Shown here: positions 52,001-63,069 of the stretch, piece by piece
How positions within the stretch are numbered: the stretch's first letter is position 1
How the letters are laid out: every line of letters starts with the position of its first letter
NCBI GenBank assembly: GCA_032209605.1
Contig: JASFXZ010000020.1
Span: 1,929,501-1,993,500 of the forward strand
DNA from: Mactromeris polynyma
Taxonomy: Eukaryota; Mollusca; Bivalvia; Venerida; Mactridae
DNA length: 64,000 nucleotides
Direction of reading: 5' to 3'
The notes under the pieces: model-generated
What the model was told of the DNA's origin: nothing
The model's database searches: none
What the model saw: only the letters and a program-made list of their open reading frames with translations
Position numbers and translations under genes: made by a program

Positions 52001-55000
52001 AGTCTTGATGACCATATTAAAAGTGCTGTAATTCCCTAAAAAATGTTGTTTTACCAAAAAAAATTGTTTTGTAGTGACAAATATCCCTGCATTCAGAAAT
52101 GTTAATAACTCAATTTCGTCCAGATATGTCATTTGGGCGAAAAATCTCAGAGAATAACATAAATTTGTGGTCTACTGATGTATAAGTTCATTGTACAGTG
52201 GTCCCTTATTTGCATGACATTTTAGGTGGACAGACATATTGTTCCTTGTAGCGAGGGAGCTGGTCTCCACAAGTTCCAAAATGTGTAAACTGTATTTTTT
52301 ACTTATGTATAGTATGGAATTGTAATTTTTGGAAACACAGAATTTTCAGGCTTATTAAATCGTGCTCTTTAAATCCATTTATAGCATATTTTGTTTGTGA
52401 AAAGTCTTATCAAAACTATGATATCCTTTATTTTGCAGAATTGTCGCAATTCCCATATCATATCGCTGTGAAACAGACATATCAGGGGCAAATAATCCAT
52501 TCTTATTTGCTCACCCGTCGTTGTTAAATCTACCCAGTAACTTGTCAGGAGTGCATATCTACTCGTACATCCAACACATCAAGCCTAACCTCGCTAATTT
52601 CAGAGTATTGCTCACAGATGGAACGGTAAATTTATATTATATTGTTATATCAAGTTACAGTACAATCTCTTCTAAGCACCCCTCTCTTTACCAACAACCT
52701 CTCATCAACAGTATGATCAATTCTCCAGTTTAGTAAAAAACTTATGTCAATGTGAGCAACAACATCTCTTCAATAGTATTACAAATTTAATATTATATTT
52801 GAAGTTGTCAGAATGGTAGATGACAAATTTAGTATTACATAATTATGCCCCCTTCGAAGAAGAGAGGGCATATTGGTTTTCACATGTCGGTCGGTCCGTC
52901 CGTAACCTTTTCGTTTCCGATCAATAACTCGAGAACCCCTTGACCTATCATCCTCAAACTTGGTCCACACATTCATCTTGGGTAGCAGAGGAACCCTATT
53001 GATTTTGGGGTCACGGTCACAGGGGGGACATAATGTTTTACAAACATCTCTTGTTATTTTAGGGTCTAAAATGTTCTCGATGCTTATACATGGAGCATTG
53101 CTGCGGTTGTGATATACCATTGGATGGGGAAGCCATCTTACGTCCAGGGGACCACCTCACAATCAGCGTACCGTCAATGAAGGAGGAAGATTTAGTTCTA
53201 TATCAAAGATTCTTTAATCATAAATCCATGGAAGAACGGCGATCTGATGAGCCCGTCACACTGCTAGATTGTTTCAAAGCTTTCACACAGAGGTGAGTGT
53301 AGGAATGTCTTTGCAGGCTTTCCAGCGTTCCTCGTTTTCCTAAAAAGATCCTAGTATTCCTACTTTTTCATCAGCAGAGTAGTATGTTTGGTAAGGTCTA
53401 GAAGTTTTTAAACATGGTTTTGCAGATTTTCTTGCTGAAGAAGACAAGAGGATGTTTAGTTGACAGACTCCTTTGCTGAAAGTTTGATCTGGTGGTCTGG
53501 TATCACTGGTGCATAGTCCAACCTTCTCAGCTGATGACCGAAAAGGTCGACCTATGCTTCAGTGATACCTGCAAGTGGCTGCGGAAACAAATAACCTGTC
53601 AACTAAATGATCCAATCGCCTTGGTGTATGGTAATCAAATAAAAAAAGCTGCAAAGGTAACATATTTCCTTTCAATAATTCCTATTCCAATTTTATCATT
53701 GACTTCCAATTTTTTTCCTCGTTTTCTGTGACTTTCATTCCTAGTTTTCTCCTATTTTTTTGGTATATACTGCTTGACAGCCTATCTTTGATAGAAAAGA
53801 TGTCAATGCGTACAGTTTGATCTGATATTGATATGAATTTGAAATATATAAGTCAGACCTTGTTTATTAGACAACCTTCTATCCGAATACTTAGTATCAT
53901 CCGAAATATATATCAGGTTGCAATGCATCTTCATAAGCACATCAAATTGAAATTGGCTATTCGAACTATGTGTTATTCGAAGTAAAAGTTCAGACTCGAT
54001 GAATTGGAATGAACGAGATCCGACTGTATTTGAAAAGTTCTGTTTGTTACCGATCTATAGTAACAGTAAGTTTATGCCTGATTTATTTCTCGTTGTTTTC
54101 ACTGACTGTGCTTGGTGTGCAGTCGTTGTTGTTGTAGTGATAAACACAGTGACTAGGAAGATAGGGAGATTTTTTGTGTGTTTGTGTAGCATCTCTGGGA
54201 CAAACATATCATAGTGTAACGCCTCGAAGAATAAAAATGGTGGATCGACATATTGTTCCTTGTAGCGAGATTGATTTTCTCCAAACATTATTGATACCTG
54301 TATCCCGATGCTGTGATGGATTGATTATTGATCTCACCTCTAACAAAAGCCCTGGTTGGTGATAGTAGTAGATTGCTCTGTGTACCATGATGTATTATGT
54401 GTGATTTCAGTGAGGAGTTGGATGATCATAATCCATGGTTTTGTCCGCATTGTAAGGAGAACCAACGAGCGGAGAAAAAAATGACTGTATGGCAGTATCC
54501 TGATACACTGATCATACAACTTAAAAGGTACAGTAGAACCTCACTTAAAGTCCACATCAATATGAAGATCACCTCAATATAAAGACTACCTCAAAATGAA
54601 GAACACAATTTTCAAATTCATTTTCACCGTTTTGCTCTGTATCCAACTCCCGATATTAAGACCACCTCAATAAGATGACCAGTTTTCAAGGGTCACAACG
54701 GTGGTCTTATTATTAAGGTTTCACTGAATATGTTTGTCATTGACCATTTGTGACCTTCACAATAATAGTAGCATGGTGGTGTGTGGGTTAGAAATACCAG
54801 GAGGCTGTGAGCAACAAAGATTGATATTAGGTTTAATGACTTGTTTCACAATCAATGTAGATGGTTCTTATTTACTTTGCAAGAAACACGTTCTTCATAA
54901 TAATGAGAAAACAAGATGGTTAAAGTAATACATAAGCATAAAGACATAACAAGAAGAGAAAGTGTAGGAAACCATGAACTGCAAGCATGTAAATTGGCAT

Positions 55001-57119
55001 TTTCGTAAATGATATTTGATGTATCAACAATATTTTCTCATCTGATATATCGATATGGTTGATATGCATTTTGCAGAAACAATGACCGCTCTGAACTGAA
55101 CAGAACACGTCGCTCCAACTTGACATTATTATAAATATGTCTTATATATAAAGTGTCTTACGCTATCAAACAAGTCATTATTATGCCCCCCTTCGAAGAA
55201 GAGAGGGCATATTGGTTTGCACATATATGTTGGTCCGTCGGTTGGTCTGTAACCTTTTCGTTTCCGATCAATAACTCAAGAACCCCTTGACCTATCATCC
55301 TCAAACTTGGTCCAATCATTCATCTTGGGTAGCAGAGGAACCCTATTGATTTTGGGGTCAAAGGTCACATGGGCATAATGTTTTACAAACATCTCTGGTT
55401 TTTGAGACGTTTGGGGCATGCCTATGGGGAACAATGTAGTTGAAAGATGAAAACATGTCAAATTATATATGCATATATTATGTTTTCAGATTTGTATTTC
55501 ATGAATTTACCAGCACAAAAGTGGATAACAAAGTTATGTTTCCCCTCGATAATCTAGATCTCAATGACTTCATCTCGGGACCAAAGACAAAAAACCTCAT
55601 TTATAATCTCTACAGCCTGGTCTGTCATTTTGGAGGTAAGTGCATGACGTAATCACTCTGTTTCTTAGATTTTCACTAGGATGTTCTTACATGAGTGGTC
55701 ATTTTGTATTGAACAATTAGAAGCTTTGCCTAGTTTATATCAGTTTTAGTGACTGCTACAATTTTGATGATTGTCATCAGTGGCGAATGAAGTGAAAATA
55801 AAATACATGTCAACGAAACCAGTTTTTTCTTAGGAAATCTAAGAGCTTGAACCTGTTGTACTAGATCAAGTTGAATATTAATACAATATTGATATTCCCT
55901 GGAAAAGAGTTTAATTTAGTGACACTCAGACAGATATACCATGTCAATTTTTATTTCGGTGATCAATGAGATTACTGTCAGCCATTTTTTTCAGATTTAG
56001 GGGAAGTAAAGTGGGTCCCTTTGATAGGGGACATTTGCATCATAAATCACCAAATTTGGGTTTTTATAAGGCTAAAATTAAAAAAAAAATTACTGAAGGT
56101 GAATTTTCTTTCTAAGTAGAAGAAAACTTTATACTTTTTTCTTTTGGGAATGGGGTCCAATATCGACCCCAAATTTGCCATAAAATGGGCCGACTGCCAA
56201 TACAAAACATTTTTAAAAAACCCAATATTTGACACCACATGTTTATAGCACTATACACTACATCTTTTTCAGGAGCCAATTCTGGACATTACACAGCTTA
56301 TGCTAAACATCCGGAGAATGGTAATTGGTGTTACTATAACGATGAAACTGTGTCGGAGAATCCACCCGGTGATGATGAGTATGTCAGTACTTACGTTCTG
56401 TTCTACCAGAGAAAAGGTAATAGGACTTGTATTTAAATGACAAAAGATTTAGGCATTTTTGTTAAATGAATCAAATCATATTCTCATAAACATAGTGAAA
56501 AGAGATAGCAACATATCTCAGCATTGCACTAGGCTTCCGGAAAAGGAAAAAAGTCTTATATTGATATAATTACCAGTGTTGATTCATATTTATTTGGAAA
56601 AAAAACCTTGCACACCCAAAGCTTATGTTGACTTGCCCGAAATTTGTTTGTAAAAGTTTTTGTAATTATTATTTGGGCACGAGGTGTGTATGAACTCGGA
56701 TGATCACAGGTAGGCGATAGCTTACCCTTCGTTATCTTAATCTTCTTCCAGGTACAGATAAGGCTTTGCAGATCCCAGACGACCTTGACCTTGCATGTGA
56801 CCTTGATGGGATGGAACATGCTTCACTCTGTGGAGTTTCGAATGCAACTTTTAGGCCTCCAGATGAAGAGCTTACTATCAAACTAGATGCAGTGCCATCT
56901 ACTTCCTGTAGCCAGGTAGCGCCATCTTCTGGGTCATGTGACTTGACAGAATCAAAGGAAGTGAATAAAACTGACCAATCAGAAGACACAGGGATTGTTG
57001 ACTCACAGTTTGTTGAAACTGAGCTAGCAGAAGGCACAGGGATTGTTGACTCGCAGTTTGTTGAAACTGAGCTAGCAGAAGCAGACAGCACTGGACCGTC
57101 GTATGAATTTTATTCATAA
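37028..57119 (+). CDS. ubiquitin-specific protease with split catalytic domain and RING-like insert
   Basis: Seventeen exons join in phase to 1403 aa: 37028-37112, 37754-37828, 38431-38472, 39929-40200, 40947-42515, 43285-43378, 43766-43932, 44912-45308, 46385-46584, 47074-47115, 49088-49164, 52439-52625, 53063-53292, 54411-54527, 55490-55635, 56273-56416, 56752-57119. The Cys box GLYNLGNTCFMNSGLQCL carries C85. HDCQEFLALLLDSLHEHLN starts at 159. The His box has GHYTAY (H1239) and WCYYND (N1256), and ends VLFYQRKG. CSRC (1073-1076) and CPHC are the zinc-ribbon pairs. Residues about 713-800 resemble the UBL-like insert of USP4/11/15/32-type enzymes, the likely relatives. Residues 939-983 are RING-like. 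The start, CCATGG, follows an acceptor. It removes ubiquitin from proteins; the substrate is unknown. The C-terminus has a 16-residue duplication (GTGIVDSQFVETELAE type). Confidence 0.93.
38580..39155. mobile_element. probable MITE in a USP intron
   Basis: GGATGTCGATGAAAGGC with TATTCGAATATTCGG at the left is mirrored by GAATATTCTTGACATCCTTA at the right. TTCGAATATTC motifs recur. The ends are imperfect and the flanking duplication is unclear. Confidence 0.4.
39490..39800. repeat. dispersed TTATGGCCCTT repeat
   Basis: GTTATGGCCCTTGACTTAG and TAGTTATGGCCCTTCATTTA, with CATGAAACTTCACACAAAT, are cores of a dispersed element. A related segment is at 44460-44680 (GTATAGTTATGGCCCTTAAT). Non-coding. 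Confidence 0.5.
40947..42515 (+). other. giant USP exon encoding a disordered Ser/Asp/Glu-rich insert
   Basis: This single 1569-nt exon encodes residues 159-681. The first 25 or so residues are the conserved USP helix region. The remaining 490 or so are low-complexity, rich in Ser, Asp, Glu, Asn and Lys, without recognisable domains. Motifs such as SSSDDTH, SSVSEQSSDSEHCS and SDVESDMVDDHDEMEVSDNE look like casein-kinase-2-type acidic serine clusters. The exon ends AAATCAACT|GTGAGT. The insert separates the Cys box from the UBL-like and RING-like parts. Confidence 0.85.
42906..43258. repeat. 22-bp minisatellite in a USP intron
   Basis: About 16 irregular units share AACAGTTTATAACGTGTATA. It ends roughly 25 bp before the acceptor of the 43285 exon, so it borders the branch-point region. 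Confidence 0.85.
47524..48418. repeat. 33/48-bp minisatellite in a USP intron
   Basis: Units of 33 bp (GGTTGGTAACCCAGGAACAC + AGGTTATAGTACT) alternate with a 48-bp form carrying an extra GGTAACCCAGGAACT. A block with both forms is itself duplicated, giving higher-order structure. It shows long open frames on both strands because unit lengths are multiples of three; these are not genes. Confidence 0.95.
48708..48890. mobile_element. mariner-like MITE (CAGTCGGACCTCG family)
   Basis: CAGTCGGACCTCGTTTATTC at the left is mirrored by ACGAGGTCTGACTG at the right, bordered by TA. Copies or fragments: 33512-33674, 53850-54027, about 44797-44880 and about 61022-61070. Non-coding. Confidence 0.75.
49170..49409. 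mobile_element. palindromic MITE (family E) in a USP intron
   Basis: The left end (GCTGCTATGGGATGTACAAC, CTCTTCGACGTCA) is an imperfect inverted copy of the right end (ACGTCACGTACAGAATAGG, GTACAGTGGTGCTCATA). The interior (CATGTGATGTCACTATTTGC, CATATTGCCATATGG) matches, inverted, the element at 59957-60211. The right end is the seed of the adjacent 49-bp array. Confidence 0.7.
49361..50095. repeat. 49-bp satellite, 15 copies, each with ACGTCA or TGACGTCA
   Basis: Fifteen nearly identical 49-bp units (TGACGTCACGTACAGAATAG, GTTGGAAATCG, TACAGTGGTGCTCATATA). The unit equals the right terminal repeat of the family-E MITE. From the second unit on, each junction forms the full cAMP-response-element palindrome TGACGTCA; the first unit has TAACGTCA. 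Confidence 0.95.
50430..50632. repeat. dispersed element (family G), first copy
   Basis: Cores GTCAGCCCTTTTTTCATGG, GATATTGGGCCCCATTCC and CCCCTGTCAAAAGGACCCAC. A second copy in opposite orientation is at 55985-56205. Both are in introns of the USP gene. Confidence 0.65.
50889..51822. repeat. 21-bp satellite, about 44 copies of a TGACGTCA unit
   Basis: Tandem 21-bp units have the core CACATTATGACGTCATGTTT. Nearly all contain the exact 8-bp palindrome TGACGTCA. Variants: GTTTACAC in early units, a 1-bp deletion near 50976, and a repeated variant block with GACGTCTTGTTTTCAC (51611 and 51805), showing segmental duplication. Unit length of seven codons gives spurious long open frames on both strands. 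Confidence 0.95.
52842..53053. mobile_element. family-B element ending next to a USP splice acceptor
   Basis: ATTATGCCCCCTTCGAAGAA at the left; TAATGTTTTACAAACATCTC at the right. The acceptor of the 53063 exon (TTATTTTAG) begins directly after the element's terminal ACATCTCTTG. Confidence 0.7.
53850..54027. mobile_element. mariner-like MITE, diverged copy
   Basis: AGTCAGACCTTGTTTATTAG at the left and AACGAGATCCGACTG followed by TA at the right; internal ATCATCCGAAATATATATCA. It lies in the intron before the 54411 exon. Confidence 0.65.
54531..54726. mobile_element. MITE (family D) starting at base 4 of a USP intron
   Basis: CAGTAGAACCTCACTTAAAG at the left and GGTTTCACTG at the right; internal AAGACCACCTCAATAAG and GTGGTCTTATTATTAAGG. 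The preceding bases are AAAAG|GTA, so the TA target is part of the splice donor. Confidence 0.7.
55181..55396. mobile_element. family-B element in a USP intron
   Basis: TTATGCCCCCCTTCGAAGAA at the left; CATAATGTTTTACAAACATC at the right; same orientation as 52842-53053. Confidence 0.7.
55985..56205. repeat. dispersed element (family G), inverted copy
   Basis: GTGGGTCCCTTTGATAGGGG and GGGAATGGGGTCCAATATCG are reverse complements of cores in the 50430-50632 copy. It lies in the intron before the 56273 exon. Confidence 0.65.
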
Positions 57120-57876
57120 ATACAAGTGATCAAATTCATTGATGTTTTTAGCGCTAATATTGACAAAAAATCTGTTTCTACAAAGAGGATGGATTTGAAA
57201 GTCAGACATAAAGTAATAGGGATCAGATAATTGCAAAGATTGTTGTCAAAACATTTGCTGGCAACATTATAATTTTGAATGTAAGTGATAGTACTGTATT
57301 ATGAAAGAATCATGCGAGCTGATTCCTCCGTACCTCAGAGCAATTGTAGACTTTGTCAGTATTTCTTTGTACTTTGTATGATGTTGTGAACAAGAAATCG
57401 GATATATTTTGATTGTATAAAATGCAATATATTTGTTTCATTTGTCAATATTTTGTGATATCAGACCCCTAAATTGCTTCACAGATTTCCAGATATTTGG
57501 TCAGAGATACTTACGTTGTTTGGCCGACTTATTGTTTTGTCAGACATTAACTGGTGTTGAATGTGTGGCAGCACGTCCACTTGCCAGACATTGGGTCAAG
57601 GATCTTGCAGAACTCTGCAGGTCTTATTTGAAATTGATCTGACACATCAGGCAGTGCTGCACGTTTTGTGATGCTTGTGGTGTGTTTGTATAGGATACAG
57701 ATTACATTGTTCATTGAATTACAATGACACACATATAGAAGACAATAAGGGTGAAAGAAATTAACTTCAGTTTATACATAATTTATTTTATTTAGTCAGA
57801 TATTTTGTGCATGCTTATAAAGAGGTCTTAATATACACAGTACAACATAAATATCAGAAGCGTATCAAGTGACTTA
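57120..57876 (+). other. USP 3' untranslated region and flank
   Basis: This follows the stop codon at 57117-57119. It contains no further conserved coding segment and no obvious AATAAA in the first 600 nt, so the 3' end may be distant (see 60609-60627). Confidence 0.4.
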
Positions 57877-58195
57877 TGAATATTGATTGAAGATAAAGCT
57901 TATGTATATTGATTAAACACAAGACTTACGAATATTGATTTAACATAAGACTTACGAATATTGATTAAACATAAGACTTACGAATATTGATTAAACATAA
58001 GACATACGAATATTGATTAAACATAAGACTCACAAATATTGATTAAACATAAGACTTATGAATATTGATTAAACATAAGACTTACGAATATTGATTAAAC
58101 ATAAGACTTTCGAATATTGATTAAACATAAAACTTTTGAATATTGATTAATAATCAAACTTACGAATATTGATTAAACATTAAACTTATGAACAT
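57877..58195. repeat. 26-bp minisatellite
   Basis: About 12 units share GAATATTGATTAAACATAAG and ACTTAC. AT-rich; several units have TTATGA or TTTCGA variants. Confidence 0.9.
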
Positions 58196-58403
58196 TTGTT
58201 TACAGTAAGTATTTTTTTAGTGAACATCATATGTAATATATGTAGATCTTCACTGTTGTAATTTTGTACGATATTTTTACATATTGTTCCAGTTTCTGAT
58301 AATTCTGATTTCGTCTTTCATTGATGAAAGGTATTTATATCTAAGAGTGTTCTTAAATGTATGTATATATATTGTGAAGTTGTGTCCCTAGTTCAAATGT
58401 ATA

Positions 58404-58562
58404 CAGATCAACCTCGCCAGAGTGGCCCCTTTCTTGAGCAACAACCCTTCTTGAACAAAATTTCTATTTTCTTGTATTAAACGTTTATTACCAATTTTAG
58501 AGTAACCCTCTCTGAAATTTGTTTTATCTCCTAGCGGGTGATGCTCGGGAGAGGGCGCACTG
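58404..58562. mobile_element. MITE (family C), TA-flanked
   Basis: CAGATCAACCTCGCCAGAGT at the left; GGGAGAGGGCGCACTG at the right; TA on both outer sides; internal TTTCTTGAGCAACAACCC. Its right end continues into the 53-bp array. Confidence 0.6.
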
Positions 58563-58791
58563 TACGAGGTCCGACTGTATCTCCTAGTGGGTGATGCTCG
58601 GGAGAGGGCGCACTGTACGAGGTCCGACTGTATCTCCTAGCGGGTGATGCTCGGGAGAGGGCGCACTGTACGAGGTCCGACTGTATCTCCTAGCGGGTGA
58701 TGCTCGGGAGAGGGCGCACTGTACGAGGTCCGACTGTATCTCCTGGCGGGTGATGCTCGGGAGAGGTCACACTGTACGAGGTCCAACTGTA
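58527..58791. repeat. 53-bp array made of two MITE ends
   Basis: Five units. Each contains GGGTGATGCTCGGGAGAGGG and CGCACTGTA, the end of family C, joined to CGAGGTCCGACTGTA, the end of the mariner-like family. Low divergence except the last unit. Confidence 0.9.
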
Positions 58792-59092
58792 TGTATATTG
58801 TGCGGGTAATGTTTGAATTAAGGCTACACTTGAATAATTGGCTTGATCAACATCCTATCCTGTCTTGTGTTCATTGAAAAGGGACCCTATGTGAGTTGTA
58901 ATGTTTGAATTAAGACCACATTGAACAAATTCCTTGATAAACATCTTTTCTGTCCCATATTCTTTATCATGGCATTTATGACAACCGCCCCGCCCACCCG
59001 ATATCCTGTGAATATGATTTGGCATTTATGTTGCAATAATTTTAGACATGTAAACATTTTATCTCAAAACATTTGGTACATCTGTACAAATC

Positions 59093-59242
59093 AGATTGTG
59101 CAACCTATCTAGAGTGGCCCTCTCTTGACCTCTTAATAAGTGTCAATTTTTGCTTCGCAAGAATGTACAATAATTCCAACCTCTCTTGAGCCAAAGTCTG
59201 CATCTCCTAGTGAATGTCGCTCTGATGAGTTTGTATTGTATA
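59093..59242. mobile_element. MITE (family C), diverged copy
   Basis: TGTGCAACCTATCTAGAGTG and GCCCTCTCTTGACC at the left; CTCTGATGAGTTTGTATTGTA at the right would be the degenerate end. Recognised by similarity to 58404-58562. Confidence 0.45.
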
Positions 59243-59286
59243 CAATTGAAAGTGTGAGATTATTATTTTATGAGTCTCTGACTGAA

Positions 59287-59612
59287 ATACATGATTATAC
59301 TGTAGTTGTCAGAGCTATGTACAAGTTGTGTAAACTGTAGTTGTCAGAGCTATGTACAAGTTGTGTAAACTGTAGTTGTCTGAGTTATGTACAAGTTGTG
59401 TAAACTGTAGTTGTCAGAGCTATGTACAAGTTGTGTAAACTGTAGTTGTCTGAGCTATGTACAAGTTGTGTAAACTGTAGTTGTCAGAGCTATGTACAAG
59501 TTGTGTAAACTGTAGTTGTCAGAGCTATGTACAAGTTGTGTAAACTGTAGTTGTCAAAGCTATGTACAAGTTGTGTAAACTGTAGTTGTCAAAGCTATGT
59601 ACAAGTTGTGTG
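59287..59612. repeat. 35-bp minisatellite
   Basis: About nine units share CTGTAGTTGTCAGAGCTATG and TACAAGTTGTGTAAA. Alternating CAGAGC, CTGAGC and CAAAGC variants suggest pairwise duplication. Confidence 0.92.
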
Positions 59613-59956
59613 ATAATATTTTTTTCTCAGTGTTAATATTTTTGTGTGAACTTATTTATTTTCTTAGTTTTGTATTTATGTGGTGACTATTTGAACGTAA
59701 ACTATTTGACTCAAATGTATTGTTTTGTTTAAATTGTGATGAACATTCTGTTCATAATATTTCGCGGGTAGTGACTAGTAGTGCAGGATGTTGTCATCAA
59801 GAATGATAAATTTAAGTTGTAAGAACTTGTTTTACAGTATTTTGTAAAATAAATGAGATTTTTAACTAGATAAAAGCACTTGAGGCTCCAAAATGTCTCC
59901 ATGGAATTGACACTTAGATTTACCATTATTACAACTTGAAAATGAATTTCAAAAAC

Positions 59957-60211
59957 GTACAGTATAAAACGAGCTCCGCTGTACGATTTCCAACCTCTTT
60001 AAGTGACGCCATTTCCAGAAAACATGTGATGTCAATATGGACTGACAGTAAGCAATATTTGCTCCATATGGCAATATGAAAACGAAGTGACCATATGAAG
60101 TAAATATTGTTTCCTGCTTGCAAATAGTGACGTCACATGTTGCGTTTTCTTGAAATGACGTCACTTACAAAAGAGGTTGTAAATCCATAGCAGCTCTCAA
60201 ATGAGATATAA
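59957..60211. mobile_element. palindromic MITE (family E), second copy
   Basis: GATTTCCAACCTCTTTAAGT, then GACGCC at the left, mirrored by ATGACGTCACTTACAAAAG, AGGTTGTAAATCC at the right. The interior is the inverse of 49170-49409. ATAAA occurs outside both ends, a possible short duplication. Confidence 0.7.
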
Positions 60212-60319
60212 ATTTATAACCTGTGTACTTAATGCGATACAAAACTGCTATTTCACTTTCATTCATAAATGTTAAATCTTACTTTTGTTGAATAAAATAG
60301 TACAGGTACACATGTTTGT

Positions 60320-60540
60320 TATGCCCCCCTTCAAAGAAGAGAGGGCATATTGGTTTGCACATGTCCGTCCGTCCATCGGTCCGTAACCTTTTCTTTTCCG
60401 ATCAATAACTCGAGAACCCCTTGACCTATCATCCTAAAAATTAGTTCCACACATTCATCTTGGGTAGCAGAGGAATCCAATTGATTTTGGGGTCACGGGT
60501 CAAAGTCACAAGGGGGCATAATGTTTTACAAACATCTTAT
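60320..60540. mobile_element. family-B element
   Basis: TATGCCCCCCTTCAAAGAAG at the left; GGGGGCATAATGTTTTACAA at the right; internal GATCAATAACTCGAGAACCC. Confidence 0.7.
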
Positions 60541-60608
60541 GTTTATGACTGTAAAGTAGTCATATACTCAACGCTACATGCTGGATGGGAGTTTGAAAAG
60601 TTCAATTT

Positions 60609-60627
60609 AATAAAAGATTGAAATAAA
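60609..60627 (+). terminator. possible polyadenylation signals
   Basis: Two AATAAA hexamers (60609-60614, 60622-60627) are followed by a T/GT-rich stretch (TCTTCGTGTTTTATTTTC). They could end the USP transcript or an unrecognised transcript; the 3.5-kb distance from the USP stop makes this uncertain. Confidence 0.3.
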
Positions 60628-61421
60628 TCTTGTCTAAGTCTTCGTGTTTTATTTTCTCTCCGCTTGTGCTGTTATAAATAGATGAAATCCTGAATTCCCT
60701 ATAAATGGCGTACAACAAAGGTATTATTTTAGATCTGTTGAAGTTTAGCTCGATTTAATCCTGTCTTTGTTCGTCGCAATTTGAGTATGATTTTTAATGG
60801 TATATTGTTGTTAGTTCTGCAGGATAAGAGGGAGTCGCAAATCCACAGTGGTATATTTTATCATATCCCTGACTGTTACAAATGAGTCAAAATGATGTAC
60901 AAGAGATTGTCATGAGTTATCCCTTCTAGAGTTCTTTCCCTTTATCCCTTCTATAGTATTATTTATACAGAGTACTTTATACAGCATAAAGGGAGAGAAC
61001 TCTTGACAATCTTTTGTGAAGGGAAGAAAATTTTGGACCCGGTGAATTCAAATGAACAAGGACCAATTATAATCAAACATTATTGTAGCAAAATATCGTA
61101 CATACCTTGTTCACTTCAAATGAGGGAATTGAAAAACAAATGCTGAACTTTCGTACAAACATTTATTAATAATATATATTTCAATTAAACACAGTTTAAT
61201 TGATGTACTTCCCAAAAATATTCATAATTCCCCAACAATATGAACAAATCAGGAAATATAAATTTTCAACGTAAGACAATAATGTGGACATGACGATGAA
61301 AAGATGAAAAGTGATTTCCAAATATTCACACTTTGTCTTACATAATTTTTTACACGATATAGAGACCGTTAAACATGTCAGTCAGCTAAAATGTCTATGT
61401 AACCATGTGACACCCATTTCT

Positions 61422-63069
<1,648 letters not shown>

